Source: Alcanivorax sp. S71-1-4 (GTDB lineage Bacteria > Pseudomonadota > Gammaproteobacteria > Pseudomonadales > Alcanivoracaceae). Taken from it: a DNA stretch of 64,000 bases. Location: assembly GCF_009846755.1 (NCBI RefSeq), contig NZ_AQOR01000007.1:62001-126000 (forward strand), given 5' to 3'. Numbering within the stretch: the first letter of the stretch is position 1; each line of letters begins with the position of its first letter. This document shows, piece after piece, positions 44,088 to 57,600 of this stretch. The notes beneath the pieces were generated by a model. The model ran no database searches. It was not told where the DNA came from and saw nothing but the letters and a program-made list of their open reading frames with translations. Both the position numbers and the translations under genes were made by a program.

Positions 44088-45128
44088 ATGGATGACAACA
44101 AGAGCAAGGCGCTGAGCGCCGCGCTGTCCCAGATCGAGCGTCAATTCGGCAAGGGTTCCGTGATGCGCATGGGCGACCGCAAGCGCGAGCCCATGCCGGC
44201 CATCTCCACGGGCTCTCTGGGGCTGGACGTGGCGCTGGGTATCGGTGGCCTGCCGAAAGGCCGCATTGTTGAAATCTACGGCCCGGAATCCTCGGGCAAA
44301 ACGACGCTCACCCTGTCCGTGATCGCCCAGGCGCAGAAGAATGGCGCCAACTGTGCCTTCGTCGACGCCGAGCATGCGCTGGACCCGGACTACGCCGAGA
44401 AGCTGGGCGTCAACGTCGATGACCTGATCGTCTCCCAGCCGGACACCGGCGAACAGGCGCTGGAAATCACCGACATGCTGGTGCGTTCCGGCGCCGTGGA
44501 TGTGGTGATCGTCGACTCCGTGGCGGCCCTGGTGCCCAAGGCGGAAATCGAAGGTGAGATGGGGGATCACCACGTGGGCGTGCAGGCCCGCCTGATGAGC
44601 CAGGCGCTGCGCAAGATCACCGGCTCGGTGAAGAACGCCAACTGCCTGGTGATCTTCATCAACCAGATCCGCATGAAGATCGGTGTGATGTTCGGCAACC
44701 CGGAAACCACCACCGGCGGTAACGCGCTGAAATTCTATTCCTCCGTCCGCCTGGACATCCGCCGCATCGGCGCGGTGAAGCAGGGCGACGAAGTGATCGG
44801 CAGCGAAACCCGCGTCAAGGTGGTCAAGAACAAGGTCGCGCCCCCGTTCCGCCAGGCTGAATTCCAGATTCTCTATGGCAGCGGCATCAACAACCTGGGC
44901 GAAATTCTGGACATGGGCGTGCAATTGGGCCTGATCGACAAATCGGGTGCCTGGTATGCCTACAAGGGCGACAAGATCGGCCAGGGCAAACAGAACGCCT
45001 GTGATTTCCTGCGTGATAACCCGCAGGCACGGGATGAAGTCGAAGCGCAGATCCGCGCTCGGCTGCTGGCGCCTGTCAACAAGGAGGGCAGCAAGGAAGA
45101 TGCACAGGTGGTCGAGGAAGAGGATTGA
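44088..45128 (+). CDS. recA: Recombinase RecA
   Basis: This 346-residue protein has the standard RecA features: Walker [10 protein letters not shown] (about residue 66), the [26 protein letters not shown] loop L2 region and an acidic C-terminal tail (VVEEED). It catalyses strand exchange and LexA cleavage. It is preceded by a LexA box and followed by recX after 32 bp. Confidence 0.99.
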   Translation: MDDNKSKALSAALSQIERQFGKGSVMRMGDRKREPMPAISTGSLGLDVALGIGGLPKGRIVEIYGPESSGKTTLTLSVIAQAQKNGANCAFVDAEHALDPDYAEKLGVNVDDLIVSQPDTGEQALEITDMLVRSGAVDVVIVDSVAALVPKAEIEGEMGDHHVGVQARLMSQALRKITGSVKNANCLVIFINQIRMKIGVMFGNPETTTGGNALKFYSSVRLDIRRIGAVKQGDEVIGSETRVKVVKNKVAPPFRQAEFQILYGSGINNLGEILDMGVQLGLIDKSGAWYAYKGDKIGQGKQNACDFLRDNPQARDEVEAQIRARLLAPVNKEGSKEDAQVVEEED

Positions 45129-45160
45129 TTTACCCGGCTTGCTGAGCAGAGTGCCGCAGC

Positions 45161-45685
45161 ATGATCGGTGATGATGCCGGGGCTCCCGCGGGCCGTCATG
45201 AGACGGCCGCCGCCGCGGATGATCCCCAGGCGCGTGCGGCAGAAATGCGCCGCGTCGCGTTGGGCATGCTGGGGCGGCGCGAATATGCCCGCGCTGAACT
45301 CCGGCAACGGCTGACAAAGCGCTTCGGCGAAGACGCACCGGTCGATGCGCTGCTGGACTGGCTGGAAGCGCAGCGTTTCCTCGACGACACCCGCTATGCC
45401 GGCATGCTGGTGCGCAGCCGGATTGAGCGGGGGCAGGGGCCACTGCGTATCCGGCAGGCACTGCAACAGAATGGTGTGAGCAACCCGCTGGCGGAGCAGG
45501 CACTGGCCGAGGCAGGTTGCGACTGGTTTGCTCTCGCCGCCGGCACCTGCCGCCGCCGGTTTGGTGCCGGGCCGCCGGCAGACCTGAAGGACAAGGCCCG
45601 CCGGTTGCGCTTTCTGCAGTATCGCGGTTTCACCGCCGATCAGTGCTTTGAGGCACTGGATGGCGATGACACTGGCCTGGACTGA
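45161..45685 (+). CDS. recX: RecA regulator RecX
   Basis: This 174-residue helical protein has RecX repeats (ALGMLGRREYARAELRQRL, FLDDTRYAGMLVRSRIERGQGPLRIRQAL). It inhibits RecA filament extension. The first 25 residues are low-complexity, so an internal start is possible. Its place directly after recA is the family norm. Confidence 0.93.
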   Translation: MIGDDAGAPAGRHETAAAADDPQARAAEMRRVALGMLGRREYARAELRQRLTKRFGEDAPVDALLDWLEAQRFLDDTRYAGMLVRSRIERGQGPLRIRQALQQNGVSNPLAEQALAEAGCDWFALAAGTCRRRFGAGPPADLKDKARRLRFLQYRGFTADQCFEALDGDDTGLD

Positions 45686-46006
45686 TCCATAGCGGGCGTG
45701 TCGGCGCCTGATTTTCTGGCAGATGGCTCGCTTGATGACTTGCCTGATGACTTTCCTGATTGTCTGGCCGCCGTTGCCCTGCTGCCGGTGCCTGGCGGCC
45801 AGCGGCTGGTAAGCCGCTACAGACCCGTTTCCCCCGTGGAGAGCCTCGCGCTGCCATCATCCCCCCCGGAAGGCAGGGCGGGGCTCTCCGCGTTCTCACC
45901 CCCTTCCGCCATGGCATCAGCCCCTGCGGTCGCATAGCGCCTGCATTCTGGCCCCGTTATACTTGCCGCTTTCCGTCATACCCCGACTGATACGACAGCG
46001 AGACTT
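45686..46006. other. Intergenic stretch between recX and alaS without a supported gene
   Basis: In these 321 bp short open frames exist on the plus strand (for example 45698-45937), but their predicted peptides are low-complexity Pro/Ser/Ala-rich and I recognise no family. A TATACT at 45958-45963, 44 bp before alaS, may be its -10 element. Confidence 0.5.
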
Positions 46007-48607
<2,601 letters not shown>

Positions 48608-48723
48608 CGGGGCGTTACGCGGCCGGCTGTAACACATTTGTACAGTCGTGCCGCCCGGCCTTCATGCATCTTTGCCGCGCAGATGCTAAAGTAGCGCGCC
48701 CTTTTTGCTGACAACTTCTTTAT

Positions 48724-49953
<1,230 letters not shown>

Positions 49954-49960
49954 CAGAATG

Positions 49961-49993
49961 ACCCGCCCGGCACCGCCAGGGTGCCGGGCGGGT
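49961..49993. terminator. Strong hairpin after lysC
   Basis: A perfect 14-bp stem (ACCCGCCCGGCACC 49961-49974 with GGTGCCGGGCGGGT 49980-49993, loop of 5) starts 7 bp after the stop codon. It lacks a T-run, so it may pause transcription or protect the 3' end rather than terminate alone. Confidence 0.5.
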
Positions 49994-50152
49994 GACTGCT
50001 GGCGGCAAGACATCGCTGCCGGCATGCTGCATAATGATTGCCCGCATCAGGGAGCGGGTATGTGGTCCCGGGCCCAAGGAATCACCCGGAGGAGCCGACC
50101 CCTGAGCAGCGGACATGCGCTCATTTACTGAAGGACCCAGGAGGGACCAACC

Positions 50153-50341
50153 ATGCTTATTCTTACCCGGCGAGTAGGCGAAACCCTGATGATCGGTGAT
50201 GATGTCACCGTGACCGTGCTTGGTGTCAAAGGCAACCAGGTGCGTATCGGCGTCAATGCGCCGAAGGAAGTCGCCGTGCACCGCGAAGAAATCTACCAGC
50301 GGATCCAGCACGAAAAAACGGCGGATGGAGACGCTGTCTGA
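50153..50341 (+). CDS. csrA: Carbon storage regulator CsrA/RsmA
   Basis: This 62-residue RNA-binding protein starts [20 protein letters not shown] and contains [19 protein letters not shown]. It blocks or enhances translation by binding GGA motifs in leaders and is titrated by RsmZ-type RNAs; such an RNA is at 471-592 in this same window. An AGGAGG site precedes the start. The lysC-csrA-tRNA-Ser order is conserved in related bacteria. Confidence 0.98.
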   Translation: MLILTRRVGETLMIGDDVTVTVLGVKGNQVRIGVNAPKEVAVHREEIYQRIQHEKTADGDAV

Positions 50342-50461
50342 TTTTTCCCCAACCGATTGTATTAGGGCTGGGATTTCAGATCAGAAATGGTATTATGCCC
50401 GCGGTCGGCAAACGCCGGCCCCGAGCTTGGCCGGCAATGTTGCTAGGCCTTGCAAAAATCC

Positions 50462-50551
50462 GGTGAGGTGGCCGAGTGGCTGAAGGCGCTCCCCTGCTAA
50501 GGGAGTATACGTTAAACCGTATCGAGGGTTCGAATCCCTCCCTCACCGCCA
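50462..50551 (+). tRNA. tRNA-Ser (GCU anticodon)
   Basis: The 90-nt class II tRNA has the acceptor stem GGTGAGG/CCTCACC, the anticodon loop CTGCTAA (50494-50500, anticodon GCT at 50496-50498), a long variable arm, the T-loop GGTTCGAATCC and an encoded CCA (50549-50551). It reads AGC/AGU serine codons. The 3' end is involved in an unusual inverted duplication. Confidence 0.97.
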
Positions 50552-50603
50552 GACATAAAAGAACCCGCGCAGTGCGCGGGTTTTTTTATGTCTGGCGGTG
50601 AGG
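50541..50603. repeat. Inverted duplication of the tRNA-Ser 3' end around its terminator
   Basis: The 20 bases ending the tRNA and just beyond it (50541-50560, CCTCACCGCCAGACATAAAA) recur exactly inverted at 50584-50603. Between the arms lies the terminator stem CCCGCGC/GCGCGGG with its T-run (50581-50587). The whole 63 bp can form one long stem that contains the acceptor strand of the tRNA. Confidence 0.95.
50562..50587 (+). terminator. Terminator of tRNA-Ser
   Basis: The stem ACCCGCGC/GCGCGGGT (50563-50570 with 50574-50581) is followed by a T-run, 11 bp past the mature tRNA end. Confidence 0.88.
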
Positions 50604-50633
50604 ACTGGCACGACGAGAACCCCAGTTCGACAA

Positions 50634-50697
50634 GCCGCCGCAGGCGGCACAGGGCGTCATCGCAGATGACGGGGCGTAGCCCCGAGCGCGTAGCGCG
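50634..50697. repeat. Array of four perfect minihairpins with GNA triloops
   Basis: Within 63 bp four perfect stems share a 3-nt G-N-A loop: GCCGCC-gca-GGCGGC (50634-50648), GTCATC-gca-GATGAC (50656-50670), GGGGC-gta-GCCCC (50671-50683) and GCGC-gta-GCGC (50686-50696). No gene is apparent. Confidence 0.9.
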
Positions 50698-50742
50698 AGT
50701 CAATCCCGACCGACGCCGTAGCACCCAACCCGTTTGAGGCAC

Positions 50743-50773
50743 TGCGCGGGTTTTTTTATGTCTGGCGGTGAGG
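50743..50773 (+). repeat. Second direct copy of the terminator/tRNA-end repeat
   Basis: The 31 bp are identical to 50573-50603 at a distance of exactly 170 bp. The copy contains the 3' terminator arm, the T-run and the inverted tRNA-Ser 3' end. The left terminator arm is not duplicated. Confidence 0.95.
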
Positions 50774-50884
50774 GGTGAGCGGGGCGTATTAGAAGCAACG
50801 CTTCGCGCCCCGCGAACGCCGTTTCGCCGTCAGGCGAATCGGCCGGGACCCAACTTGACGTATCCCTGATCTGGATGACGGGGC

Positions 50885-51083
50885 GGTAGGGTGGGTAGAG
50901 CGAATGCGAAACCCGCCACGTCCAAGCGATGGCTAACTCCCACAGAATCATCGAAACTCCCCTCTACGGAGATGGGCAGAGAACGGAGATAGGCAGAACG
51001 GAGGCGGGCAGGTTCGCTGTTTTTGTGCGAGCAGTGCGCAGCATGGTCTCGGGGGGTTTCGCATTCGCTCTACCCACCCTACC
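50885..51083. mobile_element. Small MITE-like element, copy 2
   Basis: Perfect 30-bp terminal inverted repeats (50885-50914 and 51054-51083, starting GGTAGGGTGGGTAGAGCG) flank about 140 bp. The interior matches the reverse complement of the element at 8396-8554 over most of its length and has about 40 extra bp of GGAGATGGGCAGA-like near-repeats. It has no coding capacity for a transposase. Confidence 0.7.
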
Positions 51084-51697
51084 CACCATTCGGGATTTTA
51101 TCCGGACTCCCGATCTGCCAGGGAGAGTCGACGTCGTATGTCCTTGAAGAAGCCAGGACGAAGCCCGGGCGTATGCCGTATCCCCACAAGGAACTTCTTG
51201 TCGCAATGTTTCAAGTCCAGGCGCACCAAAAGAATAGTGAAAAAATAAAAACCATTGTGAAGGGATTGTTTGAGGTAATCCATATGAATACGGCGTCTGG
51301 GATTGTATGTGGGCAAGGAGCAAGGGATTTGAAATTCTATGGAATTGTCAGAATATGGATTATCGGGGTACGGCATATGAAATGATATCTTAATGATATC
51401 GTCCGTCTCTGCTTAAAATACACGCGATCAATTTTTCCGACGAATGACATGCAGCGCGCATGCAAAAATAATTGTTTAGTTTCATGTGCTTGAAGAATCA
51501 CGCACCGTTTTCGCTCCATATATGCCTGATTTTGACGCAACCTTGACGGTTGTCGTCGTGCGTCGTCGAACATTATTATCGGTCTCGCTGCCATTTTCCG
51601 GGGGAGAAAGTGGCGGTCGATTTTAGTTCGGGGCCTGTCTGTCAAGTCGGGGAATCCAGGAATTCAGCTCTAGGGAAGGTGTCTTTTGCTTGCGGGG
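51084..51697. other. AT-richer gap before the giant gene, no supported gene
   Basis: From about 51200 to 51560 the base composition is clearly lower in GC than everything around it. Short open frames exist on both strands (for example 51337-51645 minus, about 100 codons), but I recognise none. AATGATATC occurs twice in tandem at 51381-51400. The segment probably holds the promoter of the giant gene and may be of foreign origin. Confidence 0.5.
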
Positions 51698-54600
51698 ATG
51701 CTGCCCGCGGGTATTCGTTTGCTGACCAGAATCACCGCCATTATCGGAATAATGGCGGCGGCTCATGCTGTAGCGGACGATATCCGTGTCGAATCGGTTA
51801 TTAACCACACCTCATCGGGGCCGGTGCCCTATGTCGTCACGTTGGGCGAATGTGATGACGTAGCGAGACTGGCCACATCGGACGACGCGGGATTGGTCAT
51901 GACGCGTGATGCCCGGCTGGGCGTCTGTGAAGCGCGTTTCTCTGCCTCGGGTGCAGAGCGGTTATCGCCTTCCGTGACAGTTCATCGGCTGGATGGCAGC
52001 ACGCGCACTATCGCTGAACAATTTCCGTCAGCGGATGATGCGCCGCCGCAGATTGCCTATGTGGGGCTGGGGATTGATGGCAATGACCAGGCACAGCAGC
52101 TGGTGCTGCAACTGCAGGCCTCCGATAACGTCGATCTGCGCTATCTGTCGGTAGACGTCCTCGGCGTGCGAGCCTCGGTGCTGCGGGCTGCTGGCGGTGT
52201 TCTCGGGGCGGTGGAAGATCAGGCCTTTGCGCAGGTGTCCGGTTTGCGGGCTTATCCCGTGGAGCACGGGCAGAACAGTTTCAGCATCACCATTCCTCTT
52301 TCCGAAGTGCTCAGCGCCGACGCCATCGCCAGCGATGCAATGGTGATTCTCGATGCGCGTGCGGTAGACGCGCACGGTAATGAAGCAGCCCTGTCGAAAA
52401 TCGCCTTTGTCGGTGGTGAAATCAATGAGCGTGTGGACGGCCTGAGTGTGACGCCGGGTCGTCTGGTCCTGACCCACCCGTTGCAGACACCGGCGCTGGT
52501 GCCGGTGGCGCAATTCCAGTTTCGGGGTGAAGTGGCGTTGCCGGGCGCAGGCAGTGGCGTTAGTTACGTCAGCAGCGATCCGTCCGTTGTCGGCGTTTCT
52601 GCCAGTGGCATCGTCTATCCCCTGGCAGAAACCCAGGGTACACCGGTGATCATCACCGTCAGTTATCCCGGTACCACGAGCGTGCAGGTCCCGGTCACGG
52701 TGGACTTCTCGGTGACCATGGAAAGTCTTCTGCTGGAAGGTGTAGACGATAGCAACCCGCTGGTCCTGCCACGCCTGAATCGCTTTATCAGCCTGCCGCC
52801 CCTGTATGCCGTGCTCAGCAATGGCGAACAGGTGGCGATGCCGGGCAACTGGCGTCGCCAGGTGGAGATCGAAGAGGACCAGGGCCTGCTGGAAAGCAAT
52901 GGCCAGGGTGATCTGCGCGCGCGCGGGGCGATCCATGGGGGAGCGCCGGCACGCGTGCGGTTGCGGCTCAACGAGGCGCCTGGCCTGAGTCTGAGTTTCC
53001 CGGTGCATGCGCATGACGCAGCGCCCGACGTGAGCCTGCAGGCGCCAGCCTCGGTGACGGTGGGCGAAGAACTGATCATCGGCGCGGTGGCCACGGATGA
53101 TGTCGCCATCAAGCGAGTGACTTTCCTGGTGGATGGCGCCCCGCTGACGTCGGACGAGACCGCCCCCTACGGCATGACCTTGCCGGTGGGCGAGAGCCTG
53201 CTTGGCAAAACCCTCTCGGTGGCCGCCATGGCGGTGGACAGTGCCGGCAACCAGACCTTCACGCCTGCGCAGGACGTGGCAATACAAAGCCAGGATAAAC
53301 CGCTGGACGTGCCGGGCATGCAGATTGAGGCACCGGCAGATGGTCAGCGCGTGGTGGAATCGTTGCCGTTGACGGTGCAGGTGGCGCGTAATCTGGGGGG
53401 CGAATTCGCTGAACCGGATGGCCTCGTGCGGCAAATCCAGTTGACCCTGGACGGCCAGCTGGTGGGGCAGATTGGTGCGCCGCTGTACGAAACGCGCCCA
53501 GGCGGTGACGGTGAAGAAGTGTTTGAAGTCTGGCGTGGCCGCATCACCCTGCCGGCCGTGTCGGCACGGGAAACCTCACTGGCATTGCAGGCAACGCTGA
53601 TCGGCGCGGATGGCGCCATGCAGGCCTTGCCGGCACAGCTGATCCGGGCGCTCGCCAACCAGCCGCCTTCGGGGCGCGTCATGGCGCCCGTGGAAGGGGC
53701 TTCAGTGACGGCCGGCAATCCGGTCAGGGTATCGGTGCAGGCGGTGGATGATGCAGGCCCGCTTGGCGTGGAGGTGGCACTGCTGAACGGCGAACAGGTG
53801 ATCGCTACGCAGGTCCCCGCACAGGCGCAGAGCGAACTGCAGCGTGATGCGCTAGACCCGATGGTATCGCTGCTGACGTTTGACGTGCCCACTACACAGG
53901 AAGACATGGGGCGGCAACTGGCGCTCAGCGCCCGTATCACGGATTACCACGGCAAGGTGTTCCGCACCGAAGCGGTTCGCGTCAGCGTCGTCGGGGATCA
54001 GCCGCCGACGGTAGCACTGAGTCACCCGCAGGAAGGCAGCGCCCATGTGGCTGGACTGCCGCTGGACATCCGCGCCCAGGCGGTGGATGACGTTGGCATC
54101 GAACGGGTGGAATTTTATCTCGATGGCCGGCTGGTAGGGTCTGATTACCAGGCCCCCTATACCGTCACCGTGGTCACTGATCCGATCCAGCGCGAAGAAC
54201 AGCGCGTGGTATTGAGCGTGCGTGCGTTCGACAACGCCGGGCAACAGGGCGATGGCGCGCCCGTGGCGATCGTACTGGGGCATGATGAACAGCCGCCGGT
54301 CATCAATCTGGCATCGCCAGTGATCAGCGAAACCAGTGGCGGCACGGATATCGCGTCGCTGATCGAAAACCAGCAGTTCGTTTTCAAACTCACCGGCTAC
54401 GACAACGTCGGCGTGACGGCACTGGAAGTCAGCGGCCTGCGCCGCGCCGCCAACGGCCGTCTGGTATTGACCGGCCGGCCGGACGACACGCTGGATCACA
54501 ACGCGTTGCCGCTGCAGTCACTGCCGGGCACCGCCAACGGCTATTCGGCAGCGGCACTGGTCAGCGCACCGGCATTTTCCGGTGCCGGCACCCAGGATAT

Positions 54601-57600
54601 CTATCCGCTCAGCGCCCGCGTACGCGACCAGGCGGGCAATGAGTCGACGCTGCACTTCACCGTGGCGATCCGCGCCGACCAGGCGCCGGAAGTGAGCCGG
54701 CTGTCCGCGGATAAACCCGCCTACGCGCTCAACGATACCCTGTTGTTGAGTGTTCAGGCGGTGGATGACCAGCAGGTGGATCAACTGCGTCTGCGGCTGC
54801 GCAATGGCGGCGGTGTCCTATTGCGGGAAGTGACACACCGCAGCCAGGACGGCGATTTCGTTCCGATGCGCAATGTGCAGCATCGTTTTACCTTGCCGCT
54901 GGCAGATTTTGCCTTGCCGAACGAGGCGCAGACGTTGAGTGCTGAAGTCGTCGCCCTGGACCGCCTGGGTCAGTCCTCGGCAGCGCTGACGTTGCCGATA
55001 ACGGTACAGGCCGACGAACAGGGGCCGGTCATCACGCTCTATGACCCGACACCGCAGTCGGTACTCACCGCCGGCGCGAGCGTCACGTTCCAGTGGCGCG
55101 CTACCGATGAAAACGGGCTGCAGGGCATCACGGTGTCCGGTCCCGATGGCACACTACTGACACGCACTTTGTCTGGCCTGGAGCAGAGCGGCAGTTTCAT
55201 CGCACAAGTGCCGCAGCAAGCAGATGAACTGGTACTCGACGTCACCGGGACAGACCGTTACGGCAATACTGCACAACGAGCCTGGCGCTATGTGGTGACG
55301 CAGGATGCGCCGCCAGTGATTGATATTCGCAGCCCTGCGCCGGGGCTGCGTGTCCGGGAAGGGGAGCAACTCTCGGTCAACTTCACCGTCAGTGACGATA
55401 AACGGGTCGAGCAGGCCCGGGTGCTGGTGGAACAGCAAGGCAACGTTCGTTTCGAGAAGGTGTTTTCGGCATCGCAGATTGCAGCGGCGACCAGCGCCGG
55501 CAGCTTCCTGAATGCATTGCTGCCAGTGCCGACTGCCCCCGCGCAAGGCGAAAGCTTCCGCTTCGTGGTGCAAGCCACAGACAGCGCTGGCCAGACCAGT
55601 GAAAAGCCGGTCGACGTCAGGATTGTCGATGACGAAGAAGCACCGGTGGTGCAGATGACGCAACCCGCCTCGGACCTCAGCGCCTTGCCGGGGGAGATGC
55701 TCTCCATTCAGGGCATCGTCGTGGACGATATCCATGTCGCGGACATCCGTGTGGTGGTGCGCAACGAACAGGGGCGTCATGTGCTGCCCTGGTCGGGCAA
55801 TCTGGTGCGCTCCGACGAGATCGAGGAAATCCGGCAGCCGAATCCCGGCAGCTTTGGCAGTGTGATCATTGGCCGCCGGCACGTCAGCACCTTCTCCGGC
55901 ACGGTGCGGTTGCCGCGTGATTTTGTCCAGTACACGGGCCAGGTGTTCGAACTGCTGCTGGAAGCCGATGACAAAGGCGTCAACACCGGCGAATCGCCGG
56001 CGCGTACCCTGACGATACTGGCCGACGAAGACGCGCCGGGTATCCGCATCGACAAACCCGGCGACGTGGTGGTGGAGCGCACCGACGCGGTGCTCGAAGC
56101 ACAGATCACCGACAACCTCGAACTGGATACCGTCAGCGTCACGCTGATCGGCGACAGCCAGCAAGTGATCTACAGCGAGCAGGCTGTGGGCACTGATGTG
56201 CTGGCGCTGCGCAATGTGGCCATCCCGCTGGAGGCCTACCATCCGGTGCCGGAAAGCGGGCACACGCTCACCCTGCGGGTCACGGCCACCGATACCAGCG
56301 GCAATGAAGCGTCACTGAACCAGCACTTCACCCTGTTGCCGGATCAGGCGCCGACTGTGGTGGTGACATTGATGGAACCCGCCGACCGTGCTCTGGCGGG
56401 CCGGCTGGCACACGCTGCGCTGGAAGTGCGCGATGACGCGCCGGAAGAAGGCATTCTGACGCTGCCGCTGGTGACCTCGCTGGCAGACACCGTTGAACGC
56501 AACTTCAGCGGCAGCAGCCTGCCGGCCCAGCCACCCGCGATCCTCCCTGAGCCATTGATCCAGTGGCACTATCCGGAAGCTGCGCAACGGCCTGTCCAGG
56601 TATTGCTGAACGGGCGCCAGGTGCTGGCACTGGACGCGCAGGCCAGCCTGCGCGGTGTGGCGGAGATCACCGGCGAATTGCGCGTGCAGGCGGAAGGTGT
56701 GGTAGTGAGCTACCGCCTGACGCGTCACTGGGACGATGCCTGCCAGCATCACAGTACGGTCGATACGGTGACCGATCCGGCGCTGCTGCTCTCCGAGTGG
56801 CTGGTCGATGGCGTGATGGTGCTGGAAGTAGAGCCATTGTTTGACGGTGTGGCCGGGGGATATCCGCTGCGTCGTCTGAGCTTTGAACAGCGTCGCACCG
56901 ATGCGCTGAGCGAATATGTGGTGGGTGAGCGGCGTCAGTCGATTCGTGGCCGCGCGATCCTGCGTGCTGACGTGGCGGATGCTGCGGCATTCGGTGGCGT
57001 TGGTGTATTGCAGCTGTTCGCACCGCTGCGGGGGCAAAACAGTCTGGATCGTTTCGGGCTGGCTCATGCAGTGCCGGCGGACCTGCCGGGCGTACGCAGC
57101 CTGCAACTGCTGGCGCACGCCACCGACCGTTTCGCTCAGGAGCGCGCTGATCAGGTGCTGCCACCGTTGCAACGCCTGGATATTCTGCCGGACGAGCGCG
57201 CACCGTCGCTGCTGCTGAAAGCACCGCAATCCGGGACCGAAGTGGTACAGGGCCAGCAGATGCCCTTCCAGTTGCAGGGCGACGACGACACCGGGCTGAT
57301 CCGCCAACTGCGCCTGCTGGCGGCGGACGGCGCGATACTGCACGAACAGGCGGGCCGCTATGGCGTGCCCGAACAGACATTTGCCTGGCAGATTCCTGAC
57401 GATATCGCGCCTGGCCTGTTGTCCGTCTTTCTGGAAGCGGAAGACCCTTCCGGCCTGCGCACCAGTCAGGAAGTGTTGTTGCCGGTGCAGCCCAACGCAC
57501 CGCCGACCATGGCGTTGAACGCCTTCCGAAGCTATCGCACGGAGGCCGGTTACCAGCGTAACTTTACCGAACAAAGCCGCCTGGCACTGAACGAGTTCTG

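Noticed and set aside
50634-50773. CRISPR-like repeat array next to tRNA-Ser
   Set aside because: There are only two copies of a 31-bp repeat, 170 bp apart, and the hairpins differ in sequence. There are no regular spacers and no cas genes.
51337-51645. Possible 102-codon gene on the minus strand in the AT-rich gap
   Set aside because: I saw no ribosome site or family resemblance, and composition alone does not support it.
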